The notes: generated by a model not told the origin, from the letters alone. Shown: positions 25,414-34,501, counted from the stretch's first letter. The stretch: 64,000 bases of DNA from Bacteroidota bacterium (GCA_018266795.1 JAFDZV010000013.1:1-64000); one strand, 5' to 3'. Numbers and translations are program-made.

Positions 25414-27099
25414 ATGATACTGGATACCCGTTGGGCAGCCCGTGTGACTGCCTTCTCAGCCATGGCGGCTGCGAGCGTGCTTGCTGTGTCGTCCGCGCGA
25501 GCACAGAACTTTCAGGATACCGCGCAGAGCATGTATTCGGCACTCGTGCCGGCACACGGCTATGCGTCCGGCACGAAGACATCACGACATCTCAGCGATC
25601 GCAACAACGAGACCACTGTTGGAGAGACCGGCCCTACGAGCGTTCTCAGCAACAGCAATACGCCGCGTCTGACCGCCGACGGAAGGGTCATGTTCTTCAA
25701 CTCGACTCTTCATGCAGGGCGCCCGTGGGCACGCAGCAAGGGGAAACCCGGGGTTTACGACAGCGACATCTACTACGCGATCTGCACCGTCAATGCCGAC
25801 GGCACGCCGCGCTGGGGCGATCCGGTGAACCTTGGTCCCTCCATCAATACGAGCGGCGACGATGCGGTGGAGACGATCAGCCCCAACGGCGGAACGATCT
25901 ACTATACGTCGCTGGACCGCGGTTGGCTGAAGACGAACGGACCGTTCTATGCAGCCGATCTGAACGGCACGGAGTTGAACAACGTCCACGGGCTGGGCGG
26001 CGGGATCTCCTCGTTCTTCGCCACGGACAACACCTTCAAGATCTACGGTTGCGCGATTACTGCAGACGGGAACTCCTTCTACTTCGCAACCACCGCGCAT
26101 TCCGAAACAGGCGAGCAGCAGATCTGGGTATCGCGCCGGGTCAACGATGAATGGGACTATCCCACCAATCTGGGCCCGAATGTGAACGCACCGGGTGGAA
26201 GCTTCGCGCCGTTCATTGCCGCCGACGGCAGGACGCTCTATTTCTCGTCGGCACGCAAGGGTGGCTTCGGAGGGGACGACATCTATGTGACGGTGTTGAA
26301 GGATGGTGCATGGCAAATGCCTGCCAATCTCGGCGCGCAGGTGAACACTGCCGGCAACGATACATTCTTCTCGATCCCGGCTTCCGGCGATCGTGTCTAC
26401 CTTACCCGCTCGGACACGGAGCAGAACGAAGCCACGTCCATCTTCACTGCGAAACTGGACTCTCAGTTTCTTCCGTCGGCAATCGTACTGCTTACCGGCA
26501 CGGTGCTGGATAAGGAGACTTCGCTTCCAGTGGATGCGACAGTGAAGATCGAGGATCTGAGCACGAACAAGCTGATGCAGACGGTGACCGGAAGCGGCGT
26601 TGATCACCGCTTTGCGGTGGTCCTGCAGCCGGGACGCGACTACGGTATCTCCGTGAGCGCACCGGGCTACGGTTTCTACTCGATGCGCTACACGATACCA
26701 TCCGTTGTGACGTATCGACAGGTACAGCAGGATATCCGGATCGATCGTATCGCCAGCGGCAAGACGTTCTCACTGAACAACATCTTCTTCGACTACAACT
26801 CGGATACGTTGCGGCCTGAGTCCGAACCGGAGCTGCAGCGCCTGAAGCAGTTGCTGACGGACTACTCCGGCGCGCACATTCTGATCACAGGACATACGGA
26901 CAACATCGGCTCGGAGCAGTACAACGACCAACTCTCGCTTCGCCGTGCGGAGGCCGTACGCTCCTATCTTGTCGATATCACGAAGGTCGATCCCAAGCGC
27001 ATCCGTACGCAGGGGATGGGCTCGCGGCATCCGTCGGCACCGAACAGCACGGACGAGGGAAGGCAACGGAATCGCGTTGTTCAGTTTGTGGTAGAGTAA
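25414..27099 (+). CDS. PorE-like WD40/PD40 propeller-OmpA family protein
   Basis: A 561-residue exported protein. The ATG at 25414 gives a signal peptide ending SSARAQ. Residues about 60-330 hold PD40/WD40-like propeller repeats (SPNGGTIYYTS, TADGNSFYFAT, AADGRTLYFSSARKGGFGGD). A carboxypeptidase-regulatory-like domain follows (about 345-435, LTGTVLDKETSLPVDATVKI). The C-terminal 115 residues are an OmpA peptidoglycan-binding domain (FFDYNSDTLRPES, GHTDNIGSEQYND, LSLRRAEAVRSYL). This order is that of PorE, a T9SS accessory protein that links the secretion machine to peptidoglycan, minus its TPR part. In a window rich in T9SS cargo that role is plausible but unproven. Confidence 0.9.
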   Translation: MILDTRWAARVTAFSAMAAASVLAVSSARAQNFQDTAQSMYSALVPAHGYASGTKTSRHLSDRNNETTVGETGPTSVLSNSNTPRLTADGRVMFFNSTLHAGRPWARSKGKPGVYDSDIYYAICTVNADGTPRWGDPVNLGPSINTSGDDAVETISPNGGTIYYTSLDRGWLKTNGPFYAADLNGTELNNVHGLGGGISSFFATDNTFKIYGCAITADGNSFYFATTAHSETGEQQIWVSRRVNDEWDYPTNLGPNVNAPGGSFAPFIAADGRTLYFSSARKGGFGGDDIYVTVLKDGAWQMPANLGAQVNTAGNDTFFSIPASGDRVYLTRSDTEQNEATSIFTAKLDSQFLPSAIVLLTGTVLDKETSLPVDATVKIEDLSTNKLMQTVTGSGVDHRFAVVLQPGRDYGISVSAPGYGFYSMRYTIPSVVTYRQVQQDIRIDRIASGKTFSLNNIFFDYNSDTLRPESEPELQRLKQLLTDYSGAHILITGHTDNIGSEQYNDQLSLRRAEAVRSYLVDITKVDPKRIRTQGMGSRHPSAPNSTDEGRQRNRVVQFVVE

Positions 27100-27416
27100 G
27101 GCTCTTGCGTGCAGCGCAGACTGTCTCGACGCGGGCAATCCAGCTTCACGGAAATCGCACCGCGGTAGTCGACGCTCCTGCGCGGGACATTGATTCGCTC
27201 GTTGCACACGCGACTCGGGATGGTGACGATTCCCTGCGGGTGACGGTGCACGGACGCGGTGAGCGACTGGCCGCAATCGATCGAAGGGGCGTGTACAACC
27301 GAGCAGCAGGCCCGGCTCTGTCCGATAATTGTTTGGGGAGCCGGTCTCGCGAGCGAGCGTTGCCTGCGGGTGTTCAAGCGCCGCGATCCCGCGAAGACAA
27401 GATTGCCAGAAAATGC
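27100..27416. other. Intergenic region between converging genes
   Basis: A 317-base spacer between the stop of the PorE-like gene and the stop of a minus-strand lipoprotein gene. I see no supported gene, terminator or repeat in it; open frames here lack recognisable content. Confidence 0.45.
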
Positions 27417-27932
27417 CTAGCGGGCGATGCCGACATCGAACACACCGCCGGCAACGGCGATCGTATCCGGCGTCTCTGGATCGGCATTCCGATAGAGCGT
27501 TGCATGGAACGTTCCGTGCACCCTGGCGGAATCGATCGAGACAATCTGCACCGATCCGGCAACGAGGTTGCTGCGGCTGGTAAACGGAACATGATAGTCC
27601 GCATCGTTCCAGCGAACGTGCATGGAATTGATGAAGACCATGAATGGAAAGGTGTTGGTGATATCGTAGGTCCCGGGTCCATTGACGTCCGCAATCGTGA
27701 TATCTACGCGACTGCGCTCCTGCCCTCCCTCGAGAAACCTGCCCGTAACGTTCAGTTCGTGTCGCGACCCGATGGCGGCATACGTGGCGTACGCGTCCGA
27801 AGCAGCCCATGCTTCACCGTGCAGAGTTGCGGACATCGATCCCGACACCTGAGGTGGCTGCACGGTATTGCTGCAGGCGCCCAACATAGCGGCCGCGACA
27901 AGGGGAAAGAATATGCGGCCTTGCGCTCTCAT
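27417..27932 (-). CDS. Small lipoprotein of unknown function
   Basis: A 171-residue protein. The ATG at 27932 gives a lipoprotein signal: MRAQGRIFFPLVAAAMLGAC, with the lipobox LGAC and Cys20 as the lipidated residue. The mature part begins with a Ser/Val-rich stretch, then reads SGSMSATLHGEAWAASDAYA and continues as predicted beta strands. This resembles DUF6252-like lipoproteins (a repeated T-A-T-x-x-G-x-x-W start), but the match is weak. It is monocistronic. Downstream (leftward) no terminator is obvious. Confidence 0.72.
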   Translation of the reverse strand: MRAQGRIFFPLVAAAMLGACSNTVQPPQVSGSMSATLHGEAWAASDAYATYAAIGSRHELNVTGRFLEGGQERSRVDITIADVNGPGTYDITNTFPFMVFINSMHVRWNDADYHVPFTSRSNLVAGSVQIVSIDSARVHGTFHATLYRNADPETPDTIAVAGGVFDVGIAR

Positions 27933-28065
27933 TCGTAGCTGGTCCGGCAATAGTGCAGAAGGACGGCTTCGCTCAATATGTCTCTGCCTCCACTGCCGCC
28001 GGAGGGACATTTGGCGGATGCATCGGTATCACGACAATCTGAACGGGACGGATGGGACCCGATGT

Positions 28066-28125
28066 AGAGAAAAACGAGACGCTGCCATTTCCCATAGGGT
28101 GTACGGGTGAATGACAGCGTCTACG
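28066..28125 (-). terminator. Rho-independent terminator, minus strand
   Basis: On the minus strand the stem AGACGCTG ... CAGCGTCT continues inward with CATT/AATG and CCC/GGG pairs, then is followed by CGTTTTTCTC, a clear U tract. The nearest annotated gene that could use it would have to lie between 28126 and about 29000, where I find no protein gene. Confidence 0.7.
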
Positions 28126-28250
28126 TTGACTAAGCGATCTCCTCGCGGGCGGGAAACGAAATAGCGACACAAGAAATTTTCGAGACACAGGGAGCGTTTC
28201 GTCTGAGGAAGCTCTTTGGTTGGTCGAGGCGGAATTATTCCGCGTACCAC

Positions 28251-28280
28251 GCGAGATGGGGGGCATGCCCCCCATCTCGC
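28251..28280. repeat. Perfect 30-bp palindrome
   Basis: GCGAGATGGGGGGCA is followed immediately by its exact reverse complement, giving an uninterrupted 30-bp palindrome with CATG at the centre. There is no T run on either side, so a simple terminator is unlikely. Confidence 0.85.
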
Positions 28281-29134
28281 CTAGCCGCTCTGATCCATTG
28301 GGGACGGAATCTCAGAGTTTCGTCGTAAACCCGAGTGCACGACAACCCGGAACACTACCGACATGGTTTCTCTGGTGGTAAGGACAAACAACCATGTCTT
28401 GATATAGCGGACTCCAGCAACTCTGTTCTCAAGGCGTCTGGACACATAGACGGAGAACCTGAACGAGTGCGAGTCTAATTCGGCAACTCGGCGACCGGCA
28501 TTCGGTACGCGTATCGGACCTCGACCATTCAGACAACTGGCCGTTTGGGGTCAGCTAGTTGTTAGGACCTGTGGTCAGGTACAAACATATTACTTGCCGT
28601 CCCAGAGAACTATTCCACCTTTGTGGAGTTTGCCACCGCATTTCATGCCAAGCATGGCAGTTCATCTCTAAGCCGTCATGAATCGGGAGCGTAACCGCGA
28701 TTTTCGTCACATTTGGCCCATTCCTGCCAGATGCAATGTTGGCATGAATTGTAATTTCCGCATAAGCAACCCCGGTGCGGCGGCACGTTTCTCCTCTCTT
28801 GACAGCGGTATGGCGGATACCTTGCGAAAGGCGCTATCGAGCTCGATCGGGATCGGAATTGGGCGCGTATTCATGACAACTTAGGGCCCAATTCTGGCAT
28901 GAATACCATCCGTTGAAGAATGCGCTATTGAGTTTCGGCAACGAAGGATATCTTCATGGAGCCGCAGCCCCCTGCGGCATTGGACACCGCAAATCGGGGC
29001 CGTAGTGGGTTGGACGCGGTGCTCACCCCTTCCTGTGAATCCACGAGGCCGGCTGCACGCGGTTGTGCGCCGGACCTGGCCATGAGCCGGCATGCATGGT
29101 CTACTACACATTCACGTTTGCAGGGTTTCGTTCT

Positions 29135-30634
29135 ATGCACTACTGCCATTCCTTGCGATTCATTCTATTGGCGTTCGCGCTCGCGGCTGCGTTTGCCCTG
29201 CCGTTGCGGGCTCAGGATCAGGACGGTCGCCTGTCCTTGGAACCTTCCCCGACGTCGGACGCCGAACAGCACTGGCCGGGGGTGTTTGTCAGAGGCGGCC
29301 ACCTCTATCTCACGTGGGGCGAATTGCGTGCCGCGGCCGATACCAATGTCAAGGCGCCGGAACTCTGGTATGTGCTGACCGAGTGGTCGCGCCGCGGCGA
29401 GGGCGCAGCCGATCTCATCGCAGCGATGCGTCCGGATTCCATCGAGGCGGACTTCGGAGCAGTTCAGGTGCTGAAACGCCCTATCGGCTATCAGCAACCG
29501 CAGGAGTTCGACGGCAACACCATCGCCGCCACGCTCCTGTGGCGCGGCGATCTCGTGAACAAGCCTGGCGGTCAGGACAGTGTGTACAAGGCACACTTCC
29601 ATCTGTATCAGCCAAGCTCCGGCGGCTGGCGTCGTACTACGATCTATGAAACGACGCGAAGCAGGCAGGTGATCAGCCTGCGGCCGAATGCCTTCAACTA
29701 CAATCCGAACGACGGAACTGTGCTGTGCGCATGGACATCGAGTGTGGAGAACGGCGGATCGGTTACGGCAGTCGATACCAGCGGAGCTGTCGCATGGAAT
29801 GTTAACGGAATCCCGATGCCGCCCGGCAGATACAGCATCGTTCCAATCCGCGATCGCGAGTTCATCCTGTTTCAGGATACACTGGCAATCCACTATTCGA
29901 ATGGCACGGCGATGGACACCACGGTGCGCTCGGTAGAGACCGGCTTACGCTATCAGCGCCTGAACGGTGATCGTTACCTCCGGACGTTTGTTGGCCCGGA
30001 TACCGCTCACTATACAGTGGAGCTGTACGATCTCGCGGGCACGAAGCTGGGGAGCAGGCTCATCGAGCATGCCGACGCTCAGCCGTACACCTTCATTACG
30101 GAGAACGGCGAGGATGGCGACCTGGGATTCATCGCGGCCAACTCCGATGGCGCCTACGCAATGGTGCTGGACCGTGACCTCAACGCACGCACTGATCTGA
30201 AGCGGATAACGCGCGGAACGGACACAACCTTCTACCCAACCGCCGGGTTCTTCGGCGATACGCTGTATGCGGCGTGGCAGGACAATCGGAATCACGTGCC
30301 GGACATCTATGGTCGCGCCTATGCCACAGGCACGTTCGTGTTCGCCGTGGACCCCGCCGAATATCGCCCTCACGCGCTCGAGCTCTCCGGCGTTGCGCCG
30401 AACCCGGCACACACTGAGGCCTCGATCACCGTAGGAGCGACCGCCGGCGGAAACCTTCTCTTCGAGATCGTCGACAACCGCGGCTGTGTTGTCAAGACGA
30501 TTGCCACGGGGGCAATCGAGGCTGGGCAGCACCAGATGCTGCTGGACGTCTCGGATCTGCCAAGCGGATCGTACCAGCTCGTGGCGCACACCGGCCGTTC
30601 GTCCGCATCCGCACGCCTGGTGGTGGTTCGCTGA
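29135..30634 (+). CDS. T9SS-secreted protein, unknown function
   Basis: A 499-residue exported protein. The ATG at 29135 starts a signal peptide with core FILLAFALAAAFALPLRAQ. The central region has repeated short beta-strand units with Trp and Asp turns (GGHLYLTWGEL, DGTVLCAWTSSVENG, LYAAWQDNRNHVPDIYG) that resemble sialidase/BNR-type propeller blades, though I cannot assign a family. The last 80 residues (SGVAPNPAHTEASITV ... LPSGSYQLVAHTG) are a T9SS type A sorting domain. It is monocistronic, followed by a good terminator. Confidence 0.82.
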   Translation: MHYCHSLRFILLAFALAAAFALPLRAQDQDGRLSLEPSPTSDAEQHWPGVFVRGGHLYLTWGELRAAADTNVKAPELWYVLTEWSRRGEGAADLIAAMRPDSIEADFGAVQVLKRPIGYQQPQEFDGNTIAATLLWRGDLVNKPGGQDSVYKAHFHLYQPSSGGWRRTTIYETTRSRQVISLRPNAFNYNPNDGTVLCAWTSSVENGGSVTAVDTSGAVAWNVNGIPMPPGRYSIVPIRDREFILFQDTLAIHYSNGTAMDTTVRSVETGLRYQRLNGDRYLRTFVGPDTAHYTVELYDLAGTKLGSRLIEHADAQPYTFITENGEDGDLGFIAANSDGAYAMVLDRDLNARTDLKRITRGTDTTFYPTAGFFGDTLYAAWQDNRNHVPDIYGRAYATGTFVFAVDPAEYRPHALELSGVAPNPAHTEASITVGATAGGNLLFEIVDNRGCVVKTIATGAIEAGQHQMLLDVSDLPSGSYQLVAHTGRSSASARLVVVR

Positions 30635-30688
30635 GAACGCCAGGACTTGTACGGTAGTGCACGGCCAATCCGGATCGGGACACTCATG

Positions 30689-30724
30689 GGGCCGCGTTCA
30701 CGTATGTGGGCGCGGCCCTTTCTG
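30689..30724 (+). terminator. Rho-independent terminator
   Basis: GGGCCGCG, a 14-base loop, CGCGGCCC, then TTTCT. It lies about 55 bases after the stop of the T9SS protein gene. Confidence 0.75.
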
Positions 30725-30840
30725 ATGGTTGCGCTGCACAACTACTCACATCACACGGCGAATAATCGATAGGCAGGTAAGGTTCTTTGGTGTACATTGA
30801 AACTTTCCGAATTTCCCGTTCTTCCTAGCCGTCCCTCTCC

Positions 30841-31854
30841 ATGTCCCGCACTCCAAAGCGCCTCAGCGATCACGCACTGAACGTTGGCTTCGTTGGCATT
30901 CACCTGGCATGCCTCCTCGTAATCTGGGTTGGGTTCAGTTGGACGGCTCTGGCGGTCTGTATAGGACTCTACGTCCTTCGGATGTTTGCGGTCACTGCCG
31001 GTTACCATCGCTGCTTCGCTCATAGAAGCTTCAAGACATCGCGAGCGTTTCAGTTCATCCTGGGAGCAATTGCGGCCACATCGCTGCAGAACGGACCGCT
31101 CTGGTGGGCGGCCCATCATCGCACCCACCATCGCAATTCCGATACGGAGCTGGACGTGCACTCGCCGGTTTCTGGAACGATGTTCTGGGCGCACATGGGC
31201 TGGATACTCTCCAAGAAGTTCAGCCGGTACGATCCGAGCCTGATCCCGGACCTCGAAAAGCTACCCGAGCTCCGCTGGCTGCAGCGACACTATATCCTGC
31301 TTGCGGTGGGCCTGGGCGCTGTTCTGTTCGGCGTGGGAACACTGCTCGCCTATTCCGCGCCGCAGCTTGGGACCTCCGGGTTCCAGCTTGTCGTCTGGGG
31401 TTTCTTCGTCAGCACTACCGTTCTGTATCACGGAACGTTCACCATCAACTCCCTCTCGCATCGCTTCGGTAACCGCAGGTTCGAGACGTCGGACGACAGC
31501 CGCAACAACTTCATCCTGGCGCTGATCACACTGGGTGAAGGGTGGCACAACAATCATCATCGCTGCATGACGAGCGAGCGCCAGGGCTTTTACTGGTGGG
31601 AAGTGGATATCACCCATTACATCCTCACCGGCCTTTCATGGGTTGGTCTCGTGTGGGATCTGAGGACGCCGCCGAAGAAAATCTACGATGAGGCAGAGGC
31701 AACCCGCCGTGCACGCCGTCTCCGCGAGGCCGGCCAGCACGTCGCCGCTCCACGTGCGCATCATGCAGCGCGCCCGATGGCGCCGGATACCCTTTCGATT
31801 CCGCGCGAACGGTCGCTTGTGGAGAGTGCTCTCGCCGACGCCACCGAGCAGTAG
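30841..31854 (+). CDS. Acyl-CoA/fatty-acid desaturase (delta-9 type)
   Basis: A 337-residue membrane di-iron enzyme that inserts a double bond into saturated acyl chains, adjusting membrane fluidity. All three histidine boxes are present: HRCFAH (His56-His61), HRTHH (His93-His97) and HNNHH (His236-His240). SLSHRFGNRRF matches the conserved SxTHxxG region of acyl-CoA desaturases, and four membrane helices are visible. The C-terminal 50 residues are low-complexity and His/Arg/Ala-rich. It has its own terminator and no co-transcribed reductase gene. Confidence 0.95.
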   Translation: MSRTPKRLSDHALNVGFVGIHLACLLVIWVGFSWTALAVCIGLYVLRMFAVTAGYHRCFAHRSFKTSRAFQFILGAIAATSLQNGPLWWAAHHRTHHRNSDTELDVHSPVSGTMFWAHMGWILSKKFSRYDPSLIPDLEKLPELRWLQRHYILLAVGLGAVLFGVGTLLAYSAPQLGTSGFQLVVWGFFVSTTVLYHGTFTINSLSHRFGNRRFETSDDSRNNFILALITLGEGWHNNHHRCMTSERQGFYWWEVDITHYILTGLSWVGLVWDLRTPPKKIYDEAEATRRARRLREAGQHVAAPRAHHAARPMAPDTLSIPRERSLVESALADATEQ

Positions 31855-31907
31855 GTCCTGTGCCGCGGCTGACGCCCAGCGGCCGGCGGCCGGACAGCAA
31901 CATTCAG

Positions 31908-31944
31908 CACCCTGCTGCCAGCATGGCGGCGGGGTGTTCTGTTT
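31908..31944 (+). terminator. Rho-independent terminator after the desaturase gene
   Basis: A 12-bp stem CACCCTGCTGCC / GGCGGCGGGGTG (two G-T pairs) with loop AGCAT, then TTCTGTTT. The remainder of the spacer up to 32229 shows no gene. Confidence 0.75.
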
Positions 31945-32229
31945 CCGGCCCGTCGCGCGGACTTCAATACATCCGCCGCCCGTTTACGCCGCGATCAACC
32001 AACGCACATCCTCCCGGCGTTTCGCCGCCCGACATCCTTGCATTGGATGGCAGGAGGCCACGGCGTAGCTTCGGCGGATCGGGTGAAAGCCTGGATCACG
32101 GAACCCATGCTCCAGCAGGCCCGCTCCTGTACTTCTTTTTGTCGGTGATGCAAATTCGATGTTACATGCGGTGGATCGCGTGTCTTGCCCCCGACCGGCG
32201 CACATTTGCTTCACGTTACTCAGACCCTG
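31945..32229. other. Leader region of the sigma factor gene
   Basis: About 285 bases between the desaturase terminator and the sigma factor start. No gene, hairpin or convincing promoter is seen. CGGCGCACATTTGC near 32197 has a sigma54-like look but its spacing is one base short. Confidence 0.4.
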
Positions 32230-32859
32230 GTGGATCAATCGATCTCACATAGAACCGCCGCCTTTCAAGCATTGTGCGATGAGGAACTCTTCGCACGATT
32301 CCTTCGCGGTGAAGACGACGCCTACACGGCCCTGTACACCCGTTATGCGGCGCGGCTTCTCGGGTATATCCATTCGATTGTCGGCACCGGTGAGTCCGCA
32401 GCCGACGACGTGTTCCAGGAATCCTTTGTACGGCTGTTCCGCGAGCGGGATCGCCACGCCAGAGGGGAGTCGCAGGAGCCGATTCGCAATGTTGGCGGCT
32501 GGCTGTTCCGCGTCTCGCGGAACCTTGCGCTCAATCACATTCGCTCGCAGAACTATCTGACTGCCCTCCCTGCTTCGTACGACGAACACCTGATGGTGAC
32601 GGTGGAGGAAGCGCACGCCGATCTTTTCGGCTCCTCGCTGAGCGAGGACATGCTGATGCAATCCGTGCATGCCGTCGTGGAGACGTTGCCTGCCGGACTT
32701 CGCGAAGTGTTCATCCTGCGCGAGGTCAACGGCATGAGCTACGAGGAGACTGCGGACATCGTGGGATGTTCGGAGGAGGCGGCACGCATGCGCCTGAGCC
32801 GCGCGCGAAGCGCAATCCGCCGGGCGCTCGAATCATTGTTCATCGAGAATCAGGAATAG
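32230..32859 (+). CDS. ECF-family RNA polymerase sigma factor
   Basis: A 209-residue sigma-70 family factor of the extracytoplasmic-function type. Region 2 spans about 15-90 (LGYIHSIVGTGESAADDVFQ and WLFRVSRNLALNHIRSQ); region 4 spans about 145-200 with the helix-turn-helix LPAGLREVFILREVNGMSYE and ADIVGCSEEAARMRLSRAR. No region 1 or 3 is present. The start is uncertain: GTG at 32230 is used here, and a TTG at 32185 is in frame. It is followed after 82 bases by its probable anti-sigma factor, so the two form a regulatory pair. Confidence 0.92.
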   Translation: MDQSISHRTAAFQALCDEELFARFLRGEDDAYTALYTRYAARLLGYIHSIVGTGESAADDVFQESFVRLFRERDRHARGESQEPIRNVGGWLFRVSRNLALNHIRSQNYLTALPASYDEHLMVTVEEAHADLFGSSLSEDMLMQSVHAVVETLPAGLREVFILREVNGMSYEETADIVGCSEEAARMRLSRARSAIRRALESLFIENQE

Positions 32860-32941
32860 GTCCATCCGCGTCACAGGGCCGGCATTACCTCGGCTGGTAA
32901 TCGACGTCCGACGCATTTCGCTCGTTTCGAGCCTGTAGATC

Positions 32942-34501
32942 GTGGCACAGTACGACACTCTCATATCGCGGTACATCGACGGCGAACTCTCGCAGGACGA
33001 GCTCAGGCAGTTTCATGAATTGCTGGACGGCTCGCCGGATGCACGCATCCACCTGCGCGAGATGCTGGCAATATCCGGTGCGGCTCGGCGCCTGCAGAAC
33101 GCTGCGCAGCCGAGGCCGCAACTGGAGCAGGCGCTTTTCGCCCGGCTTTCGTCCGAAGGTCTCTATGACGGCCGCCCGGCTGGGAATCGGCCGGTGTTCG
33201 AGCCGGCCGATGAAGGTGCCGGCTCCATCCGGAAGTGGCAGTATGCTGCAGCATGCCTCGTGGCGCTGCTGCTGATCTCAGGCGGCCTTATCCCGCTTAT
33301 GCAGAACGGCGCTCGCAACTCGGCGCCTGTTCGTGCCGGTGCGGCTTCATCATCCACATCTCCCGTTGTTGCCGCAACTCCGCGGGTGAACTCCCCTGCA
33401 CGGAATGCCGATCCGGATTTCCGCGGCGGCATCACATCCAGCCCGGCAACCGCCGCTATCACTGCGAACCGGCCCGGCCTTCCCACCTCGACCAACGCAA
33501 CGGGCGGAACGCCTCGCACAATGCACAACCGCCCTGCAGGGGAGCACCATCTGTTTCACGACATTCAGCAGGGCAATTCGAATGCGGCAACGGTCAGCTC
33601 CGAGGTTCCTGCCGATACGCGGGATGGGAACGATGCGCACAGCGATGTGGTGCGGCAGCAACCCCATGCTCCCGCAGTATCTCCAGAGAGCGGAACGTCC
33701 GTTGTGGATAGTGCGCATTCGGACAAGCACAACATTGCATTGTTGAACGCAATCGTGCCGGTTGCGCCGTTGCAGTCGGGCAGCGGCCTGCGCTCCGATG
33801 CATCCGCAACGCCGTCGCCGGCAATGCAGCACACATTCGGCCTCGGTGAGCCGGCCGCGGCTTCGGCATCATCCGGCGGACCGGTATGGGGCGCATCGCT
33901 GCGGGGAGGCGTCACCGCTATCAACGCCATGAACGGTTCGTCCGTTCGCGAAGTGGATGTCAAGGTTGGAATGCGGCTCGGCGGCGGCCACAGCCTTTCT
34001 CTCGTGGTTGGTGTTGCCCCCTCCATGACGGAGACAAGAAGCGCCAACACGGGCGTTGCACTTGCGGTAGCCGCCCCATCGCACATGCCGTCGAGATATG
34101 GCAGCAATAACAACACCGCCGGACAGCAGGTTGACGGAGTCACAGGATCCCCCGAGTTGCAGCAGGTTGTGCTTACGGAACCATGGCTCGGCATCGGCTA
34201 CAATTACGGTCTGCGCCTTGGCGACGGGCTGTCGCTCGAGCCCGGTATTCGCAGCGGCATGAGCGCATCGACGTTTCGGTTTGGCGCCGAGCTGCCGCTT
34301 CGGTATGCGATGTCGCCATCCCTCTCCATCGAGTGCGCAGCCTCCGTCTCCCGTGTCTTTCCGATCCAGGCTTCGGTTGACAACAGTACGGTACTGAACA
34401 GCTCCAATAACTTCTACTATCAGGAATCCAGCGTGATGCGATCGTTCACAACGCTCGGCATCCAGCTTGGAATCCATGTGGATCTGGTTTCGGGCCATTG
34501 A
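32942..34501 (+). CDS. Anti-sigma-like protein with barrel-like C-terminus
   Basis: A 519-residue protein with a GTG start. Residues 1-75 form a helical cytoplasmic domain (YDTLISRYIDGELSQDE) like zinc-free anti-sigma domains; the HxxxCxxC motif is absent. One membrane helix lies at about 99-120. A long Ser/Thr/Pro/Asn-rich linker follows (about 121-300). The last 220 residues alternate polar and hydrophobic positions (VWGASLRGGV, SLSLVVGVAPSM, WLGIGYNYGLRLG, LSLEPGIRSGM) and end TTLGIQLGIHVDLVSGH, as in outer-membrane beta-barrels. I infer that the N-terminus holds the sigma factor and that the C-terminal domain may span to or enter the outer membrane. Confidence 0.8.
   Translation: MAQYDTLISRYIDGELSQDELRQFHELLDGSPDARIHLREMLAISGAARRLQNAAQPRPQLEQALFARLSSEGLYDGRPAGNRPVFEPADEGAGSIRKWQYAAACLVALLLISGGLIPLMQNGARNSAPVRAGAASSSTSPVVAATPRVNSPARNADPDFRGGITSSPATAAITANRPGLPTSTNATGGTPRTMHNRPAGEHHLFHDIQQGNSNAATVSSEVPADTRDGNDAHSDVVRQQPHAPAVSPESGTSVVDSAHSDKHNIALLNAIVPVAPLQSGSGLRSDASATPSPAMQHTFGLGEPAAASASSGGPVWGASLRGGVTAINAMNGSSVREVDVKVGMRLGGGHSLSLVVGVAPSMTETRSANTGVALAVAAPSHMPSRYGSNNNTAGQQVDGVTGSPELQQVVLTEPWLGIGYNYGLRLGDGLSLEPGIRSGMSASTFRFGAELPLRYAMSPSLSIECAASVSRVFPIQASVDNSTVLNSSNNFYYQESSVMRSFTTLGIQLGIHVDLVSGH

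Larger units (their letters stand above)
28066..28590 (-). ncRNA. Candidate structured RNA (unassigned)
   Basis: On the minus strand, TATGTTTG (complement of 28583-28590) is an exact TAnnTTTG -7 box. The transcript from there would run leftward through the palindromes to the rho-independent terminator at 28066-28125, about 500 nt without a sustained reading frame. I looked for hallmark motifs of tmRNA, RNase P RNA and SRP RNA and found none. This is a prediction from promoter-like and terminator signals only. Confidence 0.3.
27933..29134. other. Gene-free, hairpin-rich, lower-GC stretch
   Basis: This 1.2-kb stretch has no convincing coding frame on either strand; the longest frames are about 100 codons and match nothing I know. 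Counting the lines 28141-28260 and 28321-28920 by eye gives about 52-53% GC, against about 60% or more in coding lines I sampled. It contains a minus-strand terminator (28066-28125), a perfect 30-bp palindrome (28251-28280), GCGGAATTATTCCGC (28230-28244), CATGGTT...AACCATG (28362-28396), CTCTGA...TCAGAG (28288-28317) and TCCACCTTTGTGGA (28614-28627). Possible contents are a structured RNA, a decayed insert, or both. Confidence 0.55.

Noticed and set aside
27105-27938. 277-codon plus-strand frame between the PorE-like and lipoprotein genes
   Set aside because: It is antisense to a lipoprotein gene with a good lipobox; its remaining part has no motif.
28021-28900. tmRNA, RNase P RNA or SRP RNA
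   Set aside because: None of the hallmark sequences (tRNA-like ends with a resume frame, GAGGAAAGTCC, the SRP tetraloop region) is present on either strand.
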